Positions 14,446 to 22,172 of a DNA stretch of 64,000 nucleotides are shown piece after piece. Source of the stretch: Leptospira barantonii (lineage in GTDB: Bacteria > Spirochaetota > Leptospiria > Leptospirales > Leptospiraceae); contig NZ_NPDS01000004.1 in the NCBI RefSeq assembly GCF_002811925.1, positions 248,001 to 312,000 of the forward strand. Direction: 5' to 3'. Position 1 is the stretch's first letter. Every line of letters begins with the position of its first letter. The notes beneath the pieces are model-generated. The model was not told where the DNA came from. It worked only from the letters and a program-made list of their open reading frames with translations, and did no database searches. Made by a program: the position numbers and the translations under genes.

Positions 14446-15111
14446 ATGAATCCACAAAACATTCTCAAATTCAAATATATCATCTTCCTAATATTCTTAT
14501 TCGTCGAGGCGAATTGTATCAAATCAAACTCGGGAAAATTGCCTCCTTTATTCAGCGCCAACGTGACCCCGTATACTCCGGCAGATCTCGGTATTCCTAC
14601 GCCACCCCCAGGTTCTCCTCTTGCAACCTTACCCGCAATTTCCGATAACGAAAGAGCCGCCATCGAAGAATCGTTTCGGATGATGAACGAAAACGGACAA
14701 TTGGATCAGAAGTTCGTGCAAGAATCCTCGATCGCTTCCAAAGATGTTTTGTTCAATCGCGAACTGACCGATGCGGAACTGGAAGCGAAGGTCGACACGG
14801 AACTCAAAGGACAATCCTACAACGTTTCCGTCGCGAGCACGGAACAACAAGTATTGCAGAGAGAAAGCCTCGCCGCGGATGAGTTTTACGGAAGAATCGA
14901 AGGCGATCTTAAAAACATGACCGTTCCGCAATTGATTAAGGTACGGGAGAATTTTACTCTCAGCCTCGTAATGATTCGATTTATGATCGATTATGGCAAC
15001 AACGCGAACGGAATTCCGATTTCTATTCTCAACATGAGCCGAACAAAAGCAGTCGCGATCCGCCAAAAGGTCAACGAAGAGTTGATCAAGAGGGGAGTCA
15101 CTTCGTTATGA
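14446..15111 (+). CDS. lipoprotein, unknown, mostly helical
   Basis: This encodes a 221-residue protein started at the ATG at 14446, which has AAAGG upstream. The signal peptide is very hydrophobic and ends in VEANC (Cys23). A Pro-rich linker (PTPPPGSPLATLP) follows, then a long acidic, helical domain in which EESFRMMNENGQLDQKF and ELTDAELEAKVDTELKGQ stand out. The stop overlaps the next start by four bases (ATGA), so it is co-translated with the tandem paralogues downstream. No family recognised. Confidence 0.7.
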   Translation: MNPQNILKFKYIIFLIFLFVEANCIKSNSGKLPPLFSANVTPYTPADLGIPTPPPGSPLATLPAISDNERAAIEESFRMMNENGQLDQKFVQESSIASKDVLFNRELTDAELEAKVDTELKGQSYNVSVASTEQQVLQRESLAADEFYGRIEGDLKNMTVPQLIKVRENFTLSLVMIRFMIDYGNNANGIPISILNMSRTKAVAIRQKVNEELIKRGVTSL

Positions 15112-15680
15112 AGCGGTTTTATTTTGGGAAGACGGGAATGTTACGTAAATTGTTCTCGGCCGGAATTGTTTGCTGGATGGGACTCAATTGTAATCCTATG
15201 GATGATGGTAGCAATGGCGTCGCACAATATCACAGAGAATTCACTGCTTTTTACTCGTTGTTCTTTATTGTTCCTGATTTAGACTTCAATCAATTCTGCC
15301 CACCTACAAATCAAATCCCGATTTTGGAGCCGGGAACGCATACGCGATTTATGCAGGCGGGTGATACTTTTCTTTTTGATAATAGAGCGAGGTTTCAACA
15401 GTCTGCCCCAGCCGGAGAAAGACGATTCTTCACATTTACAATTCAAGAAAATCCAGGACAAAATATCAAACTAACTACACCTGCCTGTGGAAACAATCCT
15501 CGAGATTATGATGCGCATAATGATTCCGGCCTCGCCGGCCAATTAGAATCTGTTTATATAGATTTACTTACTCCTCCGCTACCTCAAAAAAGAACCGGCT
15601 TCTTCACAAAACTAATTAATATATCTGGTTCAGGAACAATTACATTCACAACTCCTTCTGCGCCTGACCCGCCACACTAA
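15108..15680 (+). CDS. lipoprotein, tandem paralogue 1 (FNQFCPP family)
   Basis: This encodes a 190-residue protein with a lipobox-like end in WMGLNC (Cys28 from this start; an internal ATG at 15138 would shorten the leader). It is clearly homologous to the next gene: both contain DFNQFCPPT, QIPILEPGTHT, FMQAGDT, FDNRARF and end in TITFTTP then PDPPH. The pattern of beta strands with a conserved Cys in QFCPP and another near ACGNN suggests a small disulfide-bonded beta-sandwich exposed at the surface. Codon use is visibly more AT-rich than in most neighbours. Function unknown. Confidence 0.75.
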   Translation: MKRFYFGKTGMLRKLFSAGIVCWMGLNCNPMDDGSNGVAQYHREFTAFYSLFFIVPDLDFNQFCPPTNQIPILEPGTHTRFMQAGDTFLFDNRARFQQSAPAGERRFFTFTIQENPGQNIKLTTPACGNNPRDYDAHNDSGLAGQLESVYIDLLTPPLPQKRTGFFTKLINISGSGTITFTTPSAPDPPH

Positions 15681-15761
15681 TTTTCAAAACGATCTATCTT
15701 AAAGGAAAAAAGAATTATGAATTTATTAAATACCATTACAATCAAATTGAGAAGGGTGATC

Positions 15762-16313
15762 ATGTTCAAAAAAGTTTTACTCGTACTAATTGTAGGTTGT
15801 CTTGCAATGCAGTGTGACAACTTAAAGCCTGAAGATTCGAATCGAGGAACAACCGCAGGATTAGATAATAATTTTTTACTTACTTACGGTTTTTTCTTTA
15901 TCGCTCCCAACTTAGATTTCAATCAATTCTGCCCGCCTACAGATCAGATTCCGATTTTGGAGCCAGGAATTCATACAAAGTTCATGCAGGCGGGGGATAC
16001 TTACATTTTTGATAACCGAGCAAGACTCAATGCATTTAATCCAGGAAGTCTTTTTGAATATTTTACATTTACATTTCAAGAAAACGCAGGACAGGAAATT
16101 CAATTCGTAAGCTTAGAATGCGGACTTAGCTCTTTTGAGTACCGAGCAAGACAAGATACAGGACTTTCCGGTCAGTCAGAAAATGTTTATATAGGATTAA
16201 AGACTCCACCTTTTGAAGCAAATCGTTCTAGGTTCTTTACTAAGTTTAAAGGTATTACCGGTTCAGGAACTATCACATTCACCACGCCGAACGCACAAGA
16301 CCCACCGCATTAG
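15762..16313 (+). CDS. lipoprotein, tandem paralogue 2 (FNQFCPP family)
   Basis: This encodes a 183-residue protein from the ATG at 15762, chosen because GAAGGG is 6-7 bases upstream; an ATG at 15717 is possible. The signal ends in CLAMQC. The mature part repeats the features of the gene upstream almost motif for motif (DFNQFCPPTDQIPILEPG, FMQAGDTYIFDNRAR, GSGTITFTTP, DPPH) with clear divergence in between, so the pair arose by tandem duplication some time ago. It is AT-rich like its twin. It lies 20 bases before the SGNH hydrolase gene, and the three probably act together. Confidence 0.75.
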   Translation: MFKKVLLVLIVGCLAMQCDNLKPEDSNRGTTAGLDNNFLLTYGFFFIAPNLDFNQFCPPTDQIPILEPGIHTKFMQAGDTYIFDNRARLNAFNPGSLFEYFTFTFQENAGQEIQFVSLECGLSSFEYRARQDTGLSGQSENVYIGLKTPPFEANRSRFFTKFKGITGSGTITFTTPNAQDPPH

Positions 16314-16333
16314 GAAAATAAGAGGATTTAGAA

Positions 16334-17740
16334 ATGAAATTTAAACTAAGTTTTTTTTGGATTATTATCTTCTCAAACCTGCCATTGTTGGCGGATAAGA
16401 ATAGTTTTACTATTTTATTTCCGGATGAGCAGCATACAGTTAAATACTTTATTGAGACAAACTGTAATACACAGTTTGATAATTCTAATCCTGAATCCTT
16501 TGAGCCCGACAAAACTTTCCTTACTATGTATGGGGACAGTTTAGGCGATTTTGTAAACGAAGGGCTGTATGGTTATTTCGGTTGGGACAAGTATCTAACC
16601 TTGATGAACTTCGGTGTAACTTGGAATGTACAAAATCTTGCAGTTGGCGGATATACTACATTAAATGTTTATGAATTAATTGCTGCATGTGCAAAAGATC
16701 CAGCCCAACGCTTCAACTTCAAAACCGCACCCAATGTTGCTTTTGAAATCGGCGGAAACGACTTCTGGCATAACTCCATCATGCTTACCTTCATGCCCTG
16801 GAAATTCAGCTCCGTAGTCGGAAGAGTCGCGTTCAATACGAAGTCCATTCTCTATCAATTGAGAAACCCAAGAAGAGACAAAAACGTTTTGGTCATGGGA
16901 AACTTTCCCAATCTTTCCTACAGTCCCACCCTCGGAAACATAAACAATTATTTCGTTCCTCTATCGACGCATCCGGACGGTTTGTTCTCATTCAACATGG
17001 ACAAACTCCACGAAGAACAGCAAAAAGCGATGTTGCAGGATACAGAAGCCGCCGCAGTCGCCTTGCTTCCATACGGGTGGCTCGGATTGTTATTCATGCC
17101 GATCGACATGAACGAGCTACACGGAGAACTTGTCCAAGCCATCATCGGAATCAAACAGGCATATAACAATGCTTTGGCGACAATTCAAATCCAAACGGGT
17201 ATTGAAGAATTAGAAATACTGCACATACAAATCAAAAATACGGGAATTTCTCCCACCAAACAAGACGAATGGTATTGGCTCTGGCTCCATACGATTAAAA
17301 ACAATATCAGTATGGTTACGAGTTTAGGAATGCTCTTTTCGCAAGGGTTGCTCGAACAAACCGCCGAGGAGGTCAATGCAAAATACGGCAAAGTGCACTT
17401 TCTACCGATGTATCATTTATTCATCCGTCAAAATGATTGTTTAGGATTCGGTCAATGCTGGGTCGCAAACCCTTGGTTGTATCAGGATCAAGTCGGTCAT
17501 TTGAACTATATCGGATATACGGTGTGGGCGGGAGCTTTAGCTTCTAAAGTCACTCAGCTCGATTGGCACAATTCTCTTAAGAATGGCCCCCCTCATTACA
17601 ACGGGGCTGTTTCCATCCCAGGTGACGATACGGTCGTAACCCCTTTGCCGGAAGAACAAGCTCCACAACCCGTTGAGGTGGAGACATGGCCGATCGACAT
17701 TCTCATTTTGATCTGCTTATTCACGGGAAAATGCTGGTAA
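16334..17740 (+). CDS. secreted SGNH/GDSL-like hydrolase
   Basis: This encodes a 468-residue protein with a cleavable signal (about residues 1-20). SGNH blocks are readable: MYGDSLGD (nucleophile Ser69), NLAVGGY (Gly105), IGGNDFW (Asn142) and DQVGHLNYIGY (His389, Asp385). The Asp-His spacing is one longer than the common DxxH. Between blocks III and V the protein carries about 240 residues including a helical insert, more than plain GDSL esterases have. A hydrophobic, Cys-containing C-terminus (IDILILICLFTGKCW) could anchor it. The family cleaves or transfers ester groups on lipids or glycans; the substrate is unknown. The 5 prime part of the gene is AT-rich and the 3 prime part is not, changing near 16700. 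Confidence 0.75.
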   Translation: MKFKLSFFWIIIFSNLPLLADKNSFTILFPDEQHTVKYFIETNCNTQFDNSNPESFEPDKTFLTMYGDSLGDFVNEGLYGYFGWDKYLTLMNFGVTWNVQNLAVGGYTTLNVYELIAACAKDPAQRFNFKTAPNVAFEIGGNDFWHNSIMLTFMPWKFSSVVGRVAFNTKSILYQLRNPRRDKNVLVMGNFPNLSYSPTLGNINNYFVPLSTHPDGLFSFNMDKLHEEQQKAMLQDTEAAAVALLPYGWLGLLFMPIDMNELHGELVQAIIGIKQAYNNALATIQIQTGIEELEILHIQIKNTGISPTKQDEWYWLWLHTIKNNISMVTSLGMLFSQGLLEQTAEEVNAKYGKVHFLPMYHLFIRQNDCLGFGQCWVANPWLYQDQVGHLNYIGYTVWAGALASKVTQLDWHNSLKNGPPHYNGAVSIPGDDTVVTPLPEEQAPQPVEVETWPIDILILICLFTGKCW

Positions 17741-18453
17741 ACCGCAGGTTCCGCATTCTACCGTTCTGGCTTTTGCTTTGTGCATTCCAGTTTCATTGTA
17801 TTCAGGAAAATGCATCCAATCCGAGTTTGCAACTCGCTCTGATCGAAGGGCAGTTGCACGTAACGCCCAGACCGGAGGTCCCTTCGATCAAAGCCTGTCT
17901 TGTCAGCACTCAAATTGCGAGCGGCAAAATCACCACCTGTTACGAGTTGGAAAAGGAACGATGCAATCTTGATTTCTTCAACAACATCAAAACACAAACC
18001 ATCCTGCAGAATCGAAGGGACGATTTGAACTTTATCAGCATCAACTTTTCCAACTGTGCCGCCGCGACCGGACCCTTATTCATCAAATATTCCAATCTGC
18101 AAACACCCGCGTCTATGCTCTGGAAAGATTCGTTCGGATTCGACGGAGCAAATTTGGAATCTCAATTTCAATTCACCAATCAGAAAAGCTGTAAGGAACT
18201 CGGATTACAAACCGCTCCCTATATCGGGGGAGGTTTCAATCGATTGCTCAACTCCGAAGAAGTATCACAACTCGACGGACTCGAAGCTGAGCTTGCGCTC
18301 ATCCCAGCCACAAGCGCCGCTTGTAAGAACGATCTGAATTTGAATCCGAACCTGATTGCATTAACGCAAAACGTACAAAACGGATCACTCGTTCGAGGAA
18401 TCACCTGTGCGTATCAAAACGGAAGCGGATATCCGATTTGCCCTTGGAAATGA
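17731..18453 (+). CDS. Cys-rich lipoprotein, unknown
   Basis: This encodes a 240-residue protein whose ATG at 17731 overlaps the stop of the SGNH gene. The signal is hydrophobic and ends in FQFHC (Cys23). The mature protein has an unusual number of Cys for a leptospiral lipoprotein (in KACLVST, TTCYELEKERCN, SNCAA, KSCKEL, AACKND, ITCAYQ, ICPWK), which fits several disulfides in the periplasm or at the surface. No family recognised. It is part of the same operon as the SGNH hydrolase and the next lipoprotein by overlap at both ends. Confidence 0.7.
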   Translation: MLVNRRFRILPFWLLLCAFQFHCIQENASNPSLQLALIEGQLHVTPRPEVPSIKACLVSTQIASGKITTCYELEKERCNLDFFNNIKTQTILQNRRDDLNFISINFSNCAAATGPLFIKYSNLQTPASMLWKDSFGFDGANLESQFQFTNQKSCKELGLQTAPYIGGGFNRLLNSEEVSQLDGLEAELALIPATSAACKNDLNLNPNLIALTQNVQNGSLVRGITCAYQNGSGYPICPWK

Positions 18454-19094
18454 AAATGTTCAAAAGAATTTTTTCTTCCGTTCTCCTCTCGTTGATTCTG
18501 ATCCAATGTTCGCCCGGAAAATCGGATCAACCGCTTACGGAAAGTTATGCGAAACTTTTATTCTTAACAACAATTGATCTCCCTTGCAACCCCGTTCCGT
18601 ATTCGACGGGTTCTTGGAATTTTACGGACGAAAGCGACGATGTCAAAGCGGGTTTTCTCAACGTTGCCGGGGCTGGAGTAGGGCATCTCGATCTGATTTC
18701 GGGAAACATACAAGACAACGCGACTAACGTTACATTCTCCTTGAATCTTGCCGCCATACCGGAAACTCTCGGGGTTAATTTAATTCCGAATTCATTCGAT
18801 CCGGAGTACGAATGGACCTATCGTTTCTTTGGAGAGAATTCTTACAAAATCGGAATCGTCCATTATTCTCAAGGAACCGCACAAAAAATGGAGTTTCGGA
18901 ATTTGGATGTGATGGTTTGGCGCGATCTGTCTTACATCGGAGGTTGTGGAAATCTCGGTATTCAAGGAAATACCGCGCGTTGGGTTTGCGAAAAAAATAC
19001 AATTCCCCAATTGAGCGAACTCTCTCGAGCAACAACCGTTTCGATTCAAAGCGCGACTAAAAACAGTGGAGTTCGGTACTCGGATTGCCGCTGA
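18450..19094 (+). CDS. lipoprotein, unknown, last gene of the cluster
   Basis: This encodes a 214-residue protein. The ATG at 18450 overlaps the previous stop (ATGA); a second ATG two codons on is equally good. The signal ends in LILIQC. The mature part is beta-rich with few helices, starting with LLFLTTIDLPCNP. It includes NFTDESDDVKAGFLNVAG, the paired Cys stretch GGCGNLG and a C-terminal VRYSDCR, so disulfides are likely. It is followed by about 200 bases without a gene before rpmG, which marks the end of the operon. Function unknown. Confidence 0.7.
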   Translation: MKMFKRIFSSVLLSLILIQCSPGKSDQPLTESYAKLLFLTTIDLPCNPVPYSTGSWNFTDESDDVKAGFLNVAGAGVGHLDLISGNIQDNATNVTFSLNLAAIPETLGVNLIPNSFDPEYEWTYRFFGENSYKIGIVHYSQGTAQKMEFRNLDVMVWRDLSYIGGCGNLGIQGNTARWVCEKNTIPQLSELSRATTVSIQSATKNSGVRYSDCR

Positions 19095-19304
19095 AATATC
19101 CGCGAAATCTAAAAACCCCGCCTTTTTCGAGAATTTTTCCTAATCCTCCTTGATTTTTAAGCCCTCTCCCATTTTCTAGCAGAATACAACCTCCAGTAGG
19201 ACCGTTTTCGGGGCTTACTTCCAAATTTTTAGAAAAGTTGGACTGAAAGTGCGGGTTATCCCGTCTACTTATGAGGAATTTATTCAAATCGAGACAGTAG
19301 CGCC

Positions 19305-19469
19305 ATGAGAGAAATTATCAAGCTCGTTTGTCAGGAACCAGGTTGTTCAAAAGGAAGAAGTACTTATCTTCTTACCAAGAACAAGAAGGCTAAAACTGAA
19401 AAATTGGTTACTAAAAAATTCTGCAAATTTTGCAGAAAACACACCGAATACAAGGAAACCAAGGTCTAA
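19305..19469 (+). CDS. rpmG: 50S ribosomal protein L33
   Basis: This encodes a 54-residue basic protein: MREIIKLVCQEPGCSKG at the start, then YLLTKNKK, and CKFCRKHTEYKETKV at the end. The two Cys pairs (CQEPGC and CKFC) are the zinc-ribbon form of L33, a protein of the large ribosomal subunit. A usual neighbour such as rpmB or tRNA is not seen. It is followed after 17 bases by a DksA-type gene and is probably co-transcribed with it. Confidence 0.93.
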   Translation: MREIIKLVCQEPGCSKGRSTYLLTKNKKAKTEKLVTKKFCKFCRKHTEYKETKV

Positions 19470-19486
19470 GATTTCCAGGTAACAGG

Positions 19487-19942
19487 ATGACTGCAAAAAA
19501 ACCGGCACCGGCATACGATAAAAAAGCTCTTCAAGAAATTTCAGAGCTCCTCCTAGAGAAAAAAAACGTTCTCTTGGAAAAGTATGCCCACTGGGAAGAC
19601 AACAGCAGACCGTCCGGCCTGAAAGAAATGGGCGATATCGCCGATATCGCTTCTGAAATCAACGAAGAGACCTTGAGTTCCGTTCTTTCCGAAGCGGAGA
19701 TCGAAACCATCCGCGAAATCGATGTCGCTTTAGAAAAAATCGAAGACGGCACGTACGGGATCTGCGAAGGAACCGGGAAAAAGATCCCGATCGCTCGTCT
19801 CAAAGCGATCCCTTGGACGCGTTATACCGTAGAATTTGCGGAAACTCTTTCCAAAGGGAAAGGTTTCTCTCGTAAGAGCAATGCGGGAAGTCTTACCGGC
19901 GCGTATAAGATTCCATCCGATATGGATTCGATGGACGACTGA
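19487..19942 (+). CDS. DksA/TraR-family protein with a reduced zinc site
   Basis: This encodes a 151-residue protein started at the ATG at 19487, with AGG upstream. The layout is that of DksA: an N-terminal coiled coil with the tip DIADIA (Asp50, Asp53), then the C-terminal region GTYGICEGTGKKIPIARLKA. DksA inserts its coiled coil into the RNA polymerase secondary channel and tunes rRNA and stress promoters with ppGpp. Here only one Cys (Cys93) is present: the usual four-Cys zinc finger has lost the second Cys of its first pair and the whole second pair (RYTVEFAE instead of CxxC). Such one-Cys and Cys-less paralogues can still act on polymerase. Confidence 0.85.
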   Translation: MTAKKPAPAYDKKALQEISELLLEKKNVLLEKYAHWEDNSRPSGLKEMGDIADIASEINEETLSSVLSEAEIETIREIDVALEKIEDGTYGICEGTGKKIPIARLKAIPWTRYTVEFAETLSKGKGFSRKSNAGSLTGAYKIPSDMDSMDD

Positions 19943-20108
19943 GTTCGTTCCCGATTCTCCTCATTCTAAATTCATCCAACTCATCCGTAAATTCGGGAAA
20001 CGATTCGACCTTTTTATAGAAAGGCGGGAATTTTCGATTTTTCAGTAGCTTCGTTTGAACACGTTTTTCGATTGAAATCTGGGTCTTTTTACAAAATCCT
20101 CTTTATTC

Positions 20109-22172
20109 GTGCCCGGATTATTCAATAAATTAAGACCCCTTCGAACCCCTACGTTTTTCGGACTTATACTCTGTTCCATCGCATCCTATCTTTTGTTCCG
20201 AAGTTTTCTTTTCGTAAGAGACACCGAAGGAGCCGGGGTTGTAGCGATCGGAATGATTCAGTTTCTTTTCGGATTCGTTCCCAATCTCTATCACCGTAAA
20301 CCGGGAAGAATGTTCACGATGGCGGGCGCCCTCGTCTTACCGGGGCTTCTTTATGATAAAACTGTAATATTCGGTTCTTTGAGCGGTCTTTTCGCCGGAG
20401 CGATCTTCGGAATTTTTCTAAGACAGTATATCTCCACGTTTCATTCTCAAACGGTAAACGAAGAGGATCCGATCTTCCGCTTTTTTTACATCAATCGCCC
20501 TTATAAATCCGCGCTTCCGTTCTATCAAAACCCGAAAACGGGGATTCTGATCTTTCTCGGTTTGTTTCTTCTGGAACGCTTCTTTGTGTATTTCAACGCG
20601 CCTCCGTTTAAGGGTTTCGGAATTTTAGACACCGTATATTTACCGGGCATCAGTTCAAGATACGCATTCGGGCTCAGTTTGGATTTTATCGGTTCTTGGA
20701 TGCTCGCGATCCTTTACTTCTTAGCGGAAGAAGCGTCCTCTCACGAAAGCGATTCTCCGGTTAAGTATTGGAGACAGGGGCTTTTCGCGGGAGTATTTTT
20801 GAATATTATACTATTCTTAATCCAGGGATTGACCCGTTATTCGGTGATTCCGTTTACTCCGATCGTGGGCGGCTCGTATTCCGTTTCCGGTTTTTTGGCG
20901 GATACCGGTTCTTTGAATTGGTTTTTTCCTTTGTTGATCGCGTATTTTTTTCATTATCTTCATGCTAGAAGCTGGAGAACTCCGACCAAAATCGTTTTGA
21001 GTGCGGGGTTGATTCTTCCCTTTATCGTTTTGGGTAAACATTTCAGCGCGGGCTCTTGGATTTTACTTTCAGTTCTTCTAATATATTCGTATTCGATCAG
21101 CGCGTTTCCCAAAATCAGAAACCGTTGGATCAAATGGGGTTATATCCCCGTCGCCGTACTCCTCTGGATAGGTTTTCTGGTTTTGATCGTTTGGATCGGA
21201 TCGTTTCCGTGGTCTTACGAACCTTGGCAGGAACTTCATCAGGCATGGACGAAAGGATATCGCGGACCGGGTGGAACCTTCTTACGATTTTTGGATTTGT
21301 ATTGGGGAGAAGGTTGGATTCAGACAAGGTCCGCTTGGAACTGGGCCAAACAAGCCGTCTGGCTGGGCAACGGTCCGGGAACATTCGTTTTAAACTGGAT
21401 CGATTCCAGGTCCACAAACCCGGCTCCTCCGGGTGGAATCCGAGAACTCGGTCTTACTTCCTTCGTGTTTCTTTTACACGACGGCGGAGTTTTGTTTACG
21501 ATCTTATTCTTAACCTGGGTCGGTTTGGAAATCGCGTTACGCGATCATTGGAAGGTTTTGATCCTTCTTTTACCGATCGTCTTGTTTTTTATGCCTTGGA
21601 CCGGAAGTAGCGGAGGCGCCGCATTTTTTTGTCTTTGGCTGATCGCGTCTTCCACGGCGCCCGTGAGACAACTTCACAAAGCAATCGGAGGAGGGTTCAA
21701 CCTTTTCGCGTTGCTTCTCGGAACGTTTATTCTTTTTTATTCTTTGGTTGCGATCGCCCCGAACTTAAGAGGTCCCGAGTTCCGTTATGCGGAATTGAAG
21801 TCGTATCAGTTGATGGCGAAACGACAAGGGTTGATCCAAAACGGTTTACGTTTTCATGAATTCTCATCGGGCGCCACCTGGGTTTTGGCGAGCCGAGCTC
21901 CGATCAATCTGAGAGCCTTTATTCCCGCGGATAAAAAACTTTCCAAGGACGAAAAGGTTTACGTTCGGTGGTCCTTTCTCGGACCGGATTGGATCGAAAT
22001 TCAATCCAAAACACTTCCGTTGTATTCGAACGCGAGCGCGGTCGGTCTTGCGGTTCCGGATCGTGCGAAGTATCTGCGCGCGGAAATTCTATCCGGTTCC
22101 TTTTTCGAAAGCCGGATCGAAGACTTCGGAATTTTTGCGGAAGATTTCGACGGTTTAAATCGAGTGCGATGA
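20109..22172 (+). CDS. polytopic membrane protein, O-antigen ligase/polymerase-like
   Basis: This encodes a 687-residue protein with a GTG start. About 14 hydrophobic segments fill residues 10-540, followed by a soluble domain of about 130 residues. Between the later helices it has TRSAWNWAKQAVWLGNGPG with an Arg and a GxGxF-like turn, then RELGLTSFVFLLHDGGV, the order seen in the periplasmic loop of O-antigen ligases and Wzy-type polymerases. I therefore read it as an envelope glycan ligase or polymerase, with moderate support. The C-terminal domain is beta-rich and not recognised. The gene overlaps the convergent PrsW gene by 18 bases at its 3 prime end. Confidence 0.6.
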   Translation: MPGLFNKLRPLRTPTFFGLILCSIASYLLFRSFLFVRDTEGAGVVAIGMIQFLFGFVPNLYHRKPGRMFTMAGALVLPGLLYDKTVIFGSLSGLFAGAIFGIFLRQYISTFHSQTVNEEDPIFRFFYINRPYKSALPFYQNPKTGILIFLGLFLLERFFVYFNAPPFKGFGILDTVYLPGISSRYAFGLSLDFIGSWMLAILYFLAEEASSHESDSPVKYWRQGLFAGVFLNIILFLIQGLTRYSVIPFTPIVGGSYSVSGFLADTGSLNWFFPLLIAYFFHYLHARSWRTPTKIVLSAGLILPFIVLGKHFSAGSWILLSVLLIYSYSISAFPKIRNRWIKWGYIPVAVLLWIGFLVLIVWIGSFPWSYEPWQELHQAWTKGYRGPGGTFLRFLDLYWGEGWIQTRSAWNWAKQAVWLGNGPGTFVLNWIDSRSTNPAPPGGIRELGLTSFVFLLHDGGVLFTILFLTWVGLEIALRDHWKVLILLLPIVLFFMPWTGSSGGAAFFCLWLIASSTAPVRQLHKAIGGGFNLFALLLGTFILFYSLVAIAPNLRGPEFRYAELKSYQLMAKRQGLIQNGLRFHEFSSGATWVLASRAPINLRAFIPADKKLSKDEKVYVRWSFLGPDWIEIQSKTLPLYSNASAVGLAVPDRAKYLRAEILSGSFFESRIEDFGIFAEDFDGLNRVR

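Noticed and set aside
19095..19304. Possible tRNA before rpmG
   Set aside because: No cloverleaf could be drawn and no T-loop consensus was found; only weak stems.
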